A DNA stretch of 64,000 nt from Massilimicrobiota sp. An134 (GTDB lineage Bacteria; Bacillota_I; Bacilli_A; Erysipelotrichales; Coprobacillaceae): NCBI RefSeq assembly GCF_002160815.1, contig NZ_NFLH01000001.1, positions 124,001-188,000 of the forward strand. Reading direction: 5' to 3'. Positions 17,752 through 25,986 of the stretch are shown piece after piece; the first letter of the stretch is position 1; each line of letters opens with the position of its first letter. The notes under the pieces are model-generated. The model saw nothing but the letters and a program-made list of their open reading frames with translations, ran no database searches and had not been told where the DNA came from. Made by a program: the position numbers and the translations under genes.

Positions 17752-18672
17752 TTATTTATATTGATGTGATTTTCCAATAATCTCATGAATATCTTCAATA
17801 CCCATGTCATCCAAAATATCATTCATTTCCTGAATGATTTTAGGACAAGCATAAGGATCAACAAGGTTTTGACAACCTACAGCCACTGCACTAGCTCCTG
17901 CTATCATCATTTCAATGGCATCCTTACCAGTGGCAATCCCACCCATTCCAATAACAGGAATAGATACTGCCTGAGTCACTTGATAAACCATACGTAAAGC
18001 TACTGGAAAAATAGCTGGTCCACTATATCCACCTGTTTTATTTGCAATAATTGGTCTTCCTGTTTTGATATCAAAACGCATTCCTATCATTGTATTAATC
18101 ATTGTAATTCCATCTGCTCCAGCTGCTTCAACTGCTTTTGCCATAGCAACTATATCAGTGACATTTGGAGAAAGTTTTACATAAACAGGTTTTTGACTCA
18201 CTGCTTTTACAGCCTTTGTTACTGCGGCAGCCATGTCCGGATGAGTTCCAAATTGAATTCCTCCCGCATGTACGTTAGGACAAGAAATATTAAGTTCTAA
18301 TGCCCCTACCATATCATGTTTAGATAGACGTTTAGCAGTTTCAACATAATCATCAATAGCACTACCCCCAATATTAGCAATAACTTTATCATTGTATAAT
18401 GGACGTAATTTTTCTAATTCTTCATGTATCACTGCATCCACACCTGGATTTTGTAAACCAATAGCATTTAACATTCCACTTGGTCCCTCTGCGATTCTTG
18501 GTAAAGGATTTCCATAACGTGGTTCTAAAGTTGTTCCTTTTAACATCATCGAACCTAAACAGTTGATATCATAAAATTTTGTAAACTCATATCCAAAACC
18601 AAATGTTCCACTTGCTGGAATAACTGGATTTTTCATGTTTAATCCAGGTAATTCAACTCTTAAATTAGCCAT
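17752..18672 (-). CDS. pyrD: Dihydroorotate dehydrogenase, class 1B catalytic subunit
   Basis: 306 residues. Oxidises dihydroorotate to orotate using FMN and passes electrons to the PyrK subunit, NAD-linked. Motifs: [13 protein letters not shown], the catalytic-Cys loop [23 protein letters not shown], and [22 protein letters not shown]. The ATG at 18672 follows AGGTGA; the two-codon-longer TTG start is rejected. Overlaps the pyrK stop by eight bases. Confidence 0.97.
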   Translation of the reverse strand: MANLRVELPGLNMKNPVIPASGTFGFGYEFTKFYDINCLGSMMLKGTTLEPRYGNPLPRIAEGPSGMLNAIGLQNPGVDAVIHEELEKLRPLYNDKVIANIGGSAIDDYVETAKRLSKHDMVGALELNISCPNVHAGGIQFGTHPDMAAAVTKAVKAVSQKPVYVKLSPNVTDIVAMAKAVEAAGADGITMINTMIGMRFDIKTGRPIIANKTGGYSGPAIFPVALRMVYQVTQAVSIPVIGMGGIATGKDAIEMMIAGASAVAVGCQNLVDPYACPKIIQEMNDILDDMGIEDIHEIIGKSHQYK

Positions 18673-19423
18673 TGACAATCACCTCACTTGACATTAACAC
18701 TGGTCCTTCAACACAAATACGTTTATATGGTTTTGTCTTGACTTTACATGAACATCCCATACAAGCACCAAAACCACATCCCATACGCGCTTCAAATGAA
18801 AGATAACCATTTTCAGGATATGTTAAAACCAAAGCATCGAGCATTTTTTCAGGTCCACAAGCATAATATTTATCAAATTCAATATGATTTTCTTTTAAAG
18901 CATCAATAACAGTCCCTTTAACGCCAACACTTCCATCCATAGTTGCTATATATGTAGGACAAATGTCCATAAATTCCTTTTGATAGAAAATATCATTTTG
19001 ACTATTAAATCCAAGTACAGCCTGAACTTCAACACCATGATTTTTTAAAGTTTTTGCTAAATTATACATTGGTGGCACACCTAATCCCCCACCAATCACA
19101 ACTGCCTTTTGAGCCTGAAAATCTAAAAAGCCATTTCCAAGTCCTGTTAAACAGTCTAAAGTATCACCAATATTTTTCTGTGAAAGAATCTGTGTTCCTT
19201 CCCCAACAACTTTAAAAATAATAGTTATATGATTTTCATCATAATCACAAATACTCATGGGTCTTCTTAAATAAGGCTGTAATGAATCATTAATTTTGAC
19301 ATTAATAAATTGTCCTGGTGTTTGAATGAACTTTGCAGCTTCACCTTCTAAAACCATTTCATATACATCTTTGACAAGTTCTTTTTTAGAAACAATTGTC
19401 ATTATTCCTTGATAGTTTTCCAT
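18665..19423 (-). CDS. pyrK: Dihydroorotate dehydrogenase electron-transfer subunit
   Basis: 252 residues. FAD/[2Fe-2S] subunit of class 1B dihydroorotate dehydrogenase. FAD-binding [14 protein letters not shown]-binding [14 protein letters not shown], and a C-terminal cysteine cluster [16 protein letters not shown] with a further Cys in KRICVEGP (ligands of the 2Fe-2S centre). It pairs with the following pyrD by overlap, showing the NAD-dependent heterotetrameric enzyme is used. Confidence 0.97.
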   Translation of the reverse strand: MENYQGIMTIVSKKELVKDVYEMVLEGEAAKFIQTPGQFINVKINDSLQPYLRRPMSICDYDENHITIIFKVVGEGTQILSQKNIGDTLDCLTGLGNGFLDFQAQKAVVIGGGLGVPPMYNLAKTLKNHGVEVQAVLGFNSQNDIFYQKEFMDICPTYIATMDGSVGVKGTVIDALKENHIEFDKYYACGPEKMLDALVLTYPENGYLSFEARMGCGFGACMGCSCKVKTKPYKRICVEGPVLMSSEVIVNG

Positions 19424-20701
19424 TTATTTTTCCTCCAAATTTATAAATTCACCATTCAAAATATTAGCAAAAATACGACCATAACATGTTGTTCCTAAAA
19501 ATGGTGTGTTGGCTGATTTTGATTTCAAGTCCTTTTCTTCTATCGTAAAAGATTGATCAAGGTCAAAAATACATAAATTAGCTAAAGAACCAGTTTGAAC
19601 TTGACAGTCAAAATGTAAAACTTGAGCTGGTCCAACTGTTAAAGCATCTAGAATTGTTTCTAAAGAAACCAGATTTTTCTTAACTAAATAAGTATATAAT
19701 AATGGAAATGCATGTTGTAAACCTATAATACCAAACGGTGCATTTTGAATAGATGTATTCTTTTCATCTCTAGCGTGTGGCGCATGATCAGTAGCAATAA
19801 CTGTGATTGTACGATCATTGAGTCCTTGAATAAGTGCCTGATGATCTTCTTGACTTCTAAGTGGTGGATTCATCTTAAAATTAGGATGACAATCTTGAAT
19901 ATTGTCTTCTGTTAAAATTAAATGATGTGGTGAAGCTTCACCTGATACAGATAAACCTTCTTTTTGAGCTTCATTTAATAAAGCTACAGTTTCTTTTGTA
20001 GAAATATGACAAACATGATAACGATTGTGATATTGCCTAACTATCTCTAAATCTCTTGCTACCTGCTTATACTCTGAAGCACTATTAATACCTATTAAAT
20101 GATGTTCTTTAGCATAACGTCCTTCATGTATACAACCACCATGCAGCTCACTTTCATCTTCACAATGAGCGACAATAATAGAATCTAAATTACTTGCCAA
20201 CTGCATAGCTAATTCCATCATCTCATCACTTTGAACACCTTTACCATCATCAGAAAAACCTACGACTATATCTTCATCAATAAGACGTGCCATATCTACT
20301 AATTTCTGACCTTGAAGATTTTGAGTGATTGCACTATATGTATAGATGTTAACACAACCATCTTGTTCAACCCTATGTTTGAAATCTAAAACTGTTTCAA
20401 TATCATCCATACATGGATTTGTGTTCGCCATAGCTACAATTGTACCATATCCACCATACAATGCACTTAAACTTCCTGTATGAATTGTTTCTTTATGTTC
20501 AAATCCTGGTTCTCTTAAATGTGTATGTATATCTATAAAATTATGTGAAACCAACTTACCTTGTAAATCAATGACAGGCATATCACCGTTTTCGATATTT
20601 GAAGATATCTCTTCAATATAACCATCTTTGACTAAAATATCTGTTTTTTGAAAAATACCCTGATTATATAAATAAGCGTTTTTTAATAAGTAATTATTCA
20701 T
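19424..20701 (-). CDS. pyrC: Dihydroorotase (class I)
   Basis: 425 residues. Zinc amidohydrolase that cyclises carbamoyl aspartate to dihydroorotate. Metal-binding DIHTHLREPGFEHKE (about 58-72), VAHCEDESE, HICHIS-like YHVCHISTK, substrate-binding MNPPLR, and ATDHAPHARDEK with the catalytic Asp. Overlaps pyrB by eight bases upstream and abuts pyrK downstream. Confidence 0.97.
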   Translation of the reverse strand: MNNYLLKNAYLYNQGIFQKTDILVKDGYIEEISSNIENGDMPVIDLQGKLVSHNFIDIHTHLREPGFEHKETIHTGSLSALYGGYGTIVAMANTNPCMDDIETVLDFKHRVEQDGCVNIYTYSAITQNLQGQKLVDMARLIDEDIVVGFSDDGKGVQSDEMMELAMQLASNLDSIIVAHCEDESELHGGCIHEGRYAKEHHLIGINSASEYKQVARDLEIVRQYHNRYHVCHISTKETVALLNEAQKEGLSVSGEASPHHLILTEDNIQDCHPNFKMNPPLRSQEDHQALIQGLNDRTITVIATDHAPHARDEKNTSIQNAPFGIIGLQHAFPLLYTYLVKKNLVSLETILDALTVGPAQVLHFDCQVQTGSLANLCIFDLDQSFTIEEKDLKSKSANTPFLGTTCYGRIFANILNGEFINLEEK

Positions 20702-21566
20702 TTTCTAATACCTTATGAAGCATTGCCATTCTTACAAAAACACCATTTTGCATTTGTGTAAAAATACGACTCTTCTCACTTTCTACCAATTCGTCTTTAA
20801 TTTCTACATCACGATTAATAGGAGCAGGATGCATAATAATAGCTGTTTCCTTTAAACGTTGATATCTTTCTAAAGATAATCCATAAATCTGATGATATTT
20901 TTCTTTAGAAAAATTTTCATCTCCAACATGACGTTCATGTTGAACTCTTAAAAGCATAACAATGTCCATGTCTTCAATAACATCATCAAAATCAACATAG
21001 TTGTAGCCTTCCTGTTTATATTCCAATGGTCCAGAAGTATATACATTCATACCAAGTCTTTGCATAACATGATAATTAGAATGAGCGACACGTGAATGTA
21101 AAATATCACCCACAATAACAACATTTAATCCTTCAAAATGTCCAAATTCTTCTTTAATAGTCATTAAATCAAGTAAAGATTGTGAAGGATGATTTCCTTT
21201 ACCATCACCAGCATTTAAAATAGGAACATTAAGCTTTTCTAGCTGTTTAAAATAATCTTCTTCAGGATGACGAATAACTAAAGCATCACAACCGATACTT
21301 TCAAATAATTTACAAGTATCATACAAAGTTTCACCTTTCTTTAAACTTGAATTACTAGCCTCAAAATTTTGAGTACGGCAGCCTAAATTACCAGCAGCCA
21401 TATCAAAACTATAATGAGTTCTTGTTGATGGCTCAAAAAAAAGATTGGCAACAACTTTCTTTTGGTGATAATCAATCACTTTACCATTTTTAAAAGCAAT
21501 AGCCTCATCAATAATATTTTGAATCTGTTCTAAAGACAGTTCATTTAAATCAACAATTCTTTTCAT
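20694..21566 (-). CDS. pyrB: Aspartate carbamoyltransferase catalytic subunit
   Basis: 290 residues. Condenses carbamoyl phosphate with aspartate, the first committed step of pyrimidine synthesis. Carbamoyl-phosphate loop FFEPSTRTHYSFD, NAGDGKGNHPSQSLLD, and HPAPINRDVEI. The ATG at 21566 has GGGAGG just upstream; the longer frame starting within coaD is rejected. No regulatory pyrI follows, and neither a pyrR gene nor a PyrR-type attenuator is visible in the 19 bases after coaD. Confidence 0.97.
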   Translation of the reverse strand: MKRIVDLNELSLEQIQNIIDEAIAFKNGKVIDYHQKKVVANLFFEPSTRTHYSFDMAAGNLGCRTQNFEASNSSLKKGETLYDTCKLFESIGCDALVIRHPEEDYFKQLEKLNVPILNAGDGKGNHPSQSLLDLMTIKEEFGHFEGLNVVIVGDILHSRVAHSNYHVMQRLGMNVYTSGPLEYKQEGYNYVDFDDVIEDMDIVMLLRVQHERHVGDENFSKEKYHQIYGLSLERYQRLKETAIIMHPAPINRDVEIKDELVESEKSRIFTQMQNGVFVRMAMLHKVLENE

Positions 21567-21585
21567 AGATCCTCCCTTATTTATA

Positions 21586-22059
21586 TTACCCAAATTTTTC
21601 ATGTAATGCTTTTTCCACAATCGGTGGTACCAAGCCTGTTACACAACGATGGTGTGAAGCAATTTCTTTGACTGATGAAGAAGAAATATAAGAATGATTA
21701 GGCCTCGTCATTAAAAAAATCATATCCACACTATCATCTAAATATTGATTTGAAAAGGCCAACTGTAATTCATATTCAAAATCCATCGTTGCACGTAAAC
21801 CTCGTACCAGTATGGGTGCATTCATTTTTTTAGCATAAGATACTGCTAAATCATCACTAAAATCCACACGAACATTAGCGTAAGTTTTTGTCACCTCTTT
21901 TAAAAGCGCCAAACGTTCTTCAAGAGAAAACAATGTTGTTTTTTGCGGATTGACAAATATAGTGACATACAAAACATCATACATCTTACTTGCACGTTCA
22001 ATAATATCCAAATGACCACATGTAACCGGATCAAATGTTCCAGCATATACTGCATTCAT
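21586..22059 (-). CDS. coaD: Phosphopantetheine adenylyltransferase
   Basis: 157 residues. Transfers AMP from ATP to 4'-phosphopantetheine, the penultimate step of CoA synthesis. Nucleotidyltransferase motif GTFDPVTCGHLD at the N-terminus, VRGLRATMDFEYELQ, and YISSSSVKEIA. The start overlaps the rsmD stop by four bases, the usual rsmD-coaD pairing. A GGTGGTACC at 21623-21631 is coding and not a T-box. Confidence 0.98.
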   Translation of the reverse strand: MNAVYAGTFDPVTCGHLDIIERASKMYDVLYVTIFVNPQKTTLFSLEERLALLKEVTKTYANVRVDFSDDLAVSYAKKMNAPILVRGLRATMDFEYELQLAFSNQYLDDSVDMIFLMTRPNHSYISSSSVKEIASHHRCVTGLVPPIVEKALHEKFG

Positions 22060-22616
22060 GATTTATTCTCCTTATATATTAATATTTGTAATGATGTAAT
22101 CCCATAAATTTGTTGTTTCTTTAATATAAATGGTTCTTTAACATCAATGGCTTCTTCTTTTAAATCTTCTATAACAATAATACAACCATCATTCAACATA
22201 TGATTTTCAACCAGAAAATCCAATATTTTCTGATGAACTTTCATACTATAAGGTGGATCAAGTAAAACCAAATCAAAGCAAATATTCTCCTGAGCAAACT
22301 TTAATAAAGCTTTCCAATAATCCATCTTATAAATATGAACAACATCTTCAATCTTTAATGCTTTTACATTGTCTTTCACTGTTAAAAAAGCACGATATTG
22401 TTTATCAACACTATACAATTGATCCATACCTCGACTAATAGCCTCAATTCCAAGTCCACCACTACCAGCGAACAAATCTAAACATGTACCACCTTGAAAA
22501 TAAGGACCTATCATATTGAATAAATTTTCTTTGTTTTTATCTGTTGTAGGTCGTGTTAATTTAGAATCAACACTTTTAAGTTGACGACTCTTTAATTTTC
22601 CTGCAATGACTCTCAT
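22056..22616 (-). CDS. rsmD: 16S rRNA (guanine-N2)-methyltransferase RsmD
   Basis: 186 residues. Methylates G966 (E. coli numbering) of 16S rRNA. SAM-binding LDLFAGSGGLGIEA (about 44-57) and catalytic LLDPPYS (about 122-128). The N-terminal RPTTDKNKENLFNMI is typical of the family. Followed by coaD with a four-base overlap, as in many Firmicutes. Confidence 0.97.
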   Translation of the reverse strand: MRVIAGKLKSRQLKSVDSKLTRPTTDKNKENLFNMIGPYFQGGTCLDLFAGSGGLGIEAISRGMDQLYSVDKQYRAFLTVKDNVKALKIEDVVHIYKMDYWKALLKFAQENICFDLVLLDPPYSMKVHQKILDFLVENHMLNDGCIIVIEDLKEEAIDVKEPFILKKQQIYGITSLQILIYKENKS

Positions 22617-22626
22617 GAATTATACC

Positions 22627-22974
22627 TCACAACTGAAAACGTTCTATTTGTAAATCATCACTTATATTCTTAAAAACAATACATGTGACTTCTTCTAACA
22701 AGTCATTCAATTGATCATAAGCCTGATAATAATTCTGAATAAAAGAATTTTGACTCATCTCATATTGAACTTGCTGTAATTCTTTTTTTAATGACTGTTG
22801 CCCAATATCTCCAGGATAGTCTTTTATTTTTAAATAATCTTCCTTCAAACTTTGATACCTCGATAATAATGCAACAGTCTGATCATGATACAAATGACAT
22901 TGTGCCTGATTATATTTTTCAAATTCTTCTGTTTTAAAAATAGCATCCATTAGTTCATCAATCATTTCATACAT
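22627..22974 (-). CDS. ylbF: YlbF/RicF-family regulatory protein
   Basis: 115-residue all-helical protein of the YlbF/YmcA family; in Bacillus YlbF (RicF) works with YmcA and YaaT on RNase Y specificity and in competence, biofilm and sporulation decisions. Position between ylbE and rsmD matches Bacillus (ylbD-ylbE-ylbF-ylbG-rsmD-coaD), with ylbG missing. The ATG at 22974 is preceded by GTAGGTG; the GTG at 22983 belongs to that ribosome-binding site. No YmcA or YaaT gene is in the window. Confidence 0.87.
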   Translation of the reverse strand: MYEMIDELMDAIFKTEEFEKYNQAQCHLYHDQTVALLSRYQSLKEDYLKIKDYPGDIGQQSLKKELQQVQYEMSQNSFIQNYYQAYDQLNDLLEEVTCIVFKNISDDLQIERFQL

Positions 22975-22983
22975 ATTTTTCAC

Positions 22984-23166
22984 CTACAATAACATATCTA
23001 ACATCTGTAATAAAGTTCCTACTCTTTCAATACGGTCAGCAAAAGTCATTTTATTTTCTACTTTATATTGTCGTAAAAGTGTTGGAAACTCTTGAGGATA
23101 GCGTGATAAAATCAAATACCATTTTGGGTGCATTCTTAAATATTGACGCAACTCCTCATTAATCAT
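22984..23166 (-). CDS. ylbE: YlbE-like small protein
   Basis: 60 residues. Matches the YlbE family pattern: an N-terminal helix, 'HPKWYLILSRYPQEF' (the family has a W-Y-R-L-S-R-x-P core), and a C-terminal 'ERVGTLLQMLDMLL'. Function unknown. Starts inside the ylbD stop region (ATGATTAA overlap) and is followed ten bases later by ylbF. The longer frame into ylbD lacks a ribosome-binding site. Confidence 0.82.
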   Translation of the reverse strand: MINEELRQYLRMHPKWYLILSRYPQEFPTLLRQYKVENKMTFADRIERVGTLLQMLDMLL

Positions 23167-23467
23167 CGTACCACTGCCTATTTTGAGACTTTGGTTGTTC
23201 TTTAACAACAAAAGTGCTAACAAGATCTAAGATTTTTTGCAACCCCTCAAAACTTTTTGAAAGAGCATCTAAATCAACATTTTTTAAAATATCTAACAAC
23301 CCAGTCAAGTCTGTCCTATTATGTTTATAAGGTTCCCACATTTTGTCATCTTCACCATATAAAACATAAAATTCATAAAGTTGCTGCCAGGTATAACGTC
23401 CTTTTACAACTTCTTCGCGAATAGCTGGTATTGTTTTCACAAAAGCTTTAAAATCATCAATTTGCAT
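23159..23467 (-). CDS. ylbD: YlbD-like putative coat protein
   Basis: 102 residues. N-terminal FKAFVKTIPAIREEVVKGRYTWQQLYEFYVLYGEDDKMW follows the YlbD pattern (hydrophobic helix, 'TWQxxYExxxLxGExDxxW'). YlbD is annotated as a coat protein family in Bacillus, without known activity. The C-terminal half is amphipathic. Start ATG with GGTGAGA upstream. First of the ylbD-ylbE-ylbF trio. Confidence 0.83.
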   Translation of the reverse strand: MQIDDFKAFVKTIPAIREEVVKGRYTWQQLYEFYVLYGEDDKMWEPYKHNRTDLTGLLDILKNVDLDALSKSFEGLQKILDLVSTFVVKEQPKSQNRQWYDD

Positions 23468-23495
23468 ATTCTCACCATTAATAACATATGCAATT

Positions 23496-24710
23496 TTATT
23501 CCATTTGTTCTTTTAAAAGATCACGATTATATTTTGCAATGATAGATTGAGCAATTCCTAATCCCATCATAGCTGCCAAAGTTGAAGAACCCCCTGAAGA
23601 AATCAATAACAATGGAACTCCTGTCATAGGGATAAAGCCAGAAACTCCTCCAACATTCACTAATAAATGAGTAAAGAAATATAATCCTACTCCATAAAGA
23701 ATTAATTTACTTTTTGTATCCTTAATTCTTAATGCATAATGAAACATCTTATATATAATAATCACATAAGGAATTAAAAACAGCATGAAACCAACCAAAC
23801 CTAATTCCTCATAAATAATGGCCACAATAAAGTCATTATGTGATTCAGGTATATAGCCATACTTTTGAGTTGATGATCCAAACCCTTTTCCAAATAAACC
23901 ACCTGTTGCAAAAGCAATCAATGCATTCGTTAATTGCCAGCCATCACCTTCAATATCACCCAAAGGATTTAACCAGGTATAAATACGACCTAACTGATAT
24001 GGTTTTAATATGAAAGTTGCACTTAACAATATAAGAATAAAACCAATAACCAGTAAAATCAAAGCAAGTTTTTTATATTTGGTATAGTATGGACGTGGTG
24101 TAATAAAAAACAACATCATACAGATAAACGCCATAATTAAAGAGCTTCCCATATCCTTTTGTAAAAAGACACCAACAAAAAAGGCAATAAAAATAGCTAA
24201 AATAGGTCTAAGTATACAATACCATAATTTTCTTTTTTGAAGTTCTTCCTTTTTTTGTCTTGTGATATTTCGAGGAATCTGACAATATTCTTCGATTTCT
24301 CCAAAATGGAAAGACAGAAAAAGGATCATAATAACTTTCATAAACTCAGCAGGCTGTATAGTAAATGAGCCAATACGAATCCAGGCATGTGAACCTTTTC
24401 CATCTTCAAAAAATAAACAAGCTAACATTAAAACTAAACCCATAGCATAAAAGATCCATGTTGAATTGGCATTCACCCAGCTCTTTTTAAAACAACGTGT
24501 CAAAAAAATCATCGCTGCAAAACCACCCAACACAAAAATAGCTTGTTTAATCATATTCATGGAAGCATACATAGGTCCCATCTTCGCTGATTGACCAACT
24601 GAAGCACTTCCAATCATCACAATACCATATATGGTTAAAATAACTACACAAAAGTAAACTGTCTTATCAACTCCACGTCTTTTAAAAATTCTTTTCAATA
24701 AATTTATCAT
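23496..24710 (-). CDS. ftsW: FtsW/RodA/SpoVE-family peptidoglycan polymerase
   Basis: 404 residues with about ten membrane helices. SEDS-family glycosyltransferase that polymerises lipid II with a partner penicillin-binding protein. Family signatures: AWIRIGSFTIQPAEFMK, LQKDMGSSL, GLFGKGFGSS, the YIPESHNDFIVAIIYEELG loop, and GMIPMTG-like GFIPMTGVPLLLISSGGSS. A basic insertion (about 145-160, RNITRQKKEELQKRK) is in a cytoplasmic loop. FtsW versus RodA or SpoVE cannot be separated with certainty; proximity to the ylb cluster favours FtsW. Overlaps the UPF0223 gene by four bases. Confidence 0.9.
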   Translation of the reverse strand: MINLLKRIFKRRGVDKTVYFCVVILTIYGIVMIGSASVGQSAKMGPMYASMNMIKQAIFVLGGFAAMIFLTRCFKKSWVNANSTWIFYAMGLVLMLACLFFEDGKGSHAWIRIGSFTIQPAEFMKVIMILFLSFHFGEIEEYCQIPRNITRQKKEELQKRKLWYCILRPILAIFIAFFVGVFLQKDMGSSLIMAFICMMLFFITPRPYYTKYKKLALILLVIGFILILLSATFILKPYQLGRIYTWLNPLGDIEGDGWQLTNALIAFATGGLFGKGFGSSTQKYGYIPESHNDFIVAIIYEELGLVGFMLFLIPYVIIIYKMFHYALRIKDTKSKLILYGVGLYFFTHLLVNVGGVSGFIPMTGVPLLLISSGGSSTLAAMMGLGIAQSIIAKYNRDLLKEQME

Positions 24711-24967
24711 CGCATGTCAATCCAATCATTGTCTTTAGCTTTTTGAAAAACTTTATATATTGAATAATGTGAAACCTTTTCAAAAGCAGCATCAATTTGT
24801 TTTTGTTCACTTTTTGAATCAACAACTTTTATATATCGACGATAACATGTCATAAATTCATCTTTTGAAATACCTTCTTCATAAGCTTTTTCAACAGCAT
24901 TATATAAAGACATTACATCAATAATATCTTGGGTATCCCAAAATGGACTCAACGGATAATCGTACAT
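24707..24967 (-). CDS. UPF0223 (YktA-like) protein
   Basis: 86 residues. Conserved small Firmicute protein family: N-terminal 'YDYPLSPFWDTQDIIDVMSLYNAVEKAYEEGI', then 'FMTCYRRYIKVVDSKSEQKQID' and 'FEKVSHYSIYKVFQKAK', matching the UPF0223 pattern. No function is established. The ATG at 24967 is chosen (AGGAAG ten bases upstream); a GTG three codons earlier overlaps the ribosome-binding site. Likely first gene of the long ftsW-ylb-pyr unit. Confidence 0.88.
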   Translation of the reverse strand: MYDYPLSPFWDTQDIIDVMSLYNAVEKAYEEGISKDEFMTCYRRYIKVVDSKSEQKQIDAAFEKVSHYSIYKVFQKAKDNDWIDMR

Positions 24968-25089
24968 TTTCTTCACTTCCTATCTTTTCATATTATACAT
25001 GATATGAATTAAAAATAAAACAGGAATTGGGTAGAAACACTAGCAAATTTGTAAATAAAGAATAGTTTAAAGTGAAAGGAGGGATTTCA

Positions 25090-25302
25090 ATGAACTCTTG
25101 TTATAATTACGGAGGATGTGGATGCAATAGCTTCATGCCAACATTTGGATTTAATCCATTTGGATGTGGTGGCTGCAACAGTTTTCCAGTCATGACAACA
25201 AGTTGTGGTGGATTTAGCTGCAATAATGGATGCACTTGGTTTGCTATTGTCTTAGTTGTCTTCTTATTGCTTATTATCTGTGGTTGCACAAAAATTTGTT
25301 AA
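25090..25302 (+). CDS. YjcZ-like Gly/Cys-rich sporulation miniprotein
   Basis: 70 residues: a Cys/Gly/Asn-rich N-terminal two-thirds (eleven cysteines, many as GGCGCN or CGGCN) and a single C-terminal membrane helix WFAIVLVVFLLLIICGC. This is the layout of YjcZ/YhfM-type spore proteins, which have a Gly/Tyr-rich head and a hydrophobic tail. Assignment is by shape only. AAAGGAGGG precedes the ATG at 25090. It is monocistronic with its own terminator. No sporulation promoter could be read with confidence. Confidence 0.75.
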   Translation: MNSCYNYGGCGCNSFMPTFGFNPFGCGGCNSFPVMTTSCGGFSCNNGCTWFAIVLVVFLLLIICGCTKIC

Positions 25303-25306
25303 TCCA

Positions 25307-25338
25307 AAAAATATGCTAGATTTCTAGCATATTTTTTT
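25307..25338 (+). terminator. Terminator after the YjcZ-like gene
   Basis: ATATGCTAGA, TT loop, TCTAGCATAT followed by T7. Confidence 0.9.
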
Positions 25339-25375
25339 CGTTTATGATACAATACATGGCGAGGTGATTAACAAC

Positions 25376-25945
25376 ATGATTTTAATGAAAGATATTATTG
25401 ATGATCATCATCCTTTGATTCGTGAGATTTCTCAACCTGTAGAGATGCCTCTTAGCCAGGAAGACGAACAATTATTATTAGATATGCATGAATTTCTTGT
25501 GAATTCACAAGATGAAGAGCTTTCTGAAAAATATCAATTACGTCCTGCCGTTGGAATCGCAGCAGTACAATTAGGTATTTTAAAAAGAATGTGTGCTATT
25601 CATGTTTTGACATACGATCAGGATGGAAATATAAAAAAAGCCGATGACTATGCTCTTGTTAATCCTAAAATTGTTTCTTATACAGAAAAACAATCTTATT
25701 TAAAAGATGGTGAAGGATGTTTAAGTGTCAATGAGGAAAAAGATGGATATGTTCCTAGACATGCAAAAGTAACTGTCAAAGGATATGATGTTTTAACACA
25801 TCAAGATGTCACTATTGTCGCAAGAGGATTTTTATCTATTTGTTTACAACATGAACTCGATCATTTTGACGGTGTTCTTTTCTATGATCATTTCAATAAA
25901 AACAATCCTAAGGCACCTTTGCCTAATGCTATGATTGTTGAATAA
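25376..25945 (+). CDS. def: Peptide deformylase
   Basis: 189 residues. Metalloenzyme that removes formyl from N-terminal Met. The three family motifs are present: VGIAAVQLG (G-x-G-x-A-A-x-Q type), EGCLSV with the metal-binding Cys, and QHELDHFDG with the two His ligands and catalytic Glu. It is the longer type 2 form with an insertion before motif I, as in Bacillus YkrB/Def-type enzymes of Gram-positives. The ATG at 25376 is used because AGGTGA is eight bases upstream; the in-frame GTG at 25364 is part of that site. Monocistronic rather than beside fmt. Confidence 0.97.
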   Translation: MILMKDIIDDHHPLIREISQPVEMPLSQEDEQLLLDMHEFLVNSQDEELSEKYQLRPAVGIAAVQLGILKRMCAIHVLTYDQDGNIKKADDYALVNPKIVSYTEKQSYLKDGEGCLSVNEEKDGYVPRHAKVTVKGYDVLTHQDVTIVARGFLSICLQHELDHFDGVLFYDHFNKNNPKAPLPNAMIVE

Positions 25946-25948
25946 AGA

Positions 25949-25982
25949 AGCCCTATGAAATTTATTTCATAAGGCTTTTTTA
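25949..25982. terminator. Bidirectional terminator between def and metY
   Basis: AAGCCCTATGAAA and TTTCATAAGGCTT arms with a TTTA loop, followed by T6 on plus and A/T-rich on the reverse; it separates two convergent genes. Confidence 0.85.
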
Positions 25983-25986
25983 TTGA

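Noticed and set aside
21623-21631. GGTGGTACC resembling a T-box core on the plus strand
   Set aside because: It lies inside the coaD coding sequence, lacks a Stem I or terminator, and is followed by no aminoacyl-tRNA or amino-acid gene in that direction.
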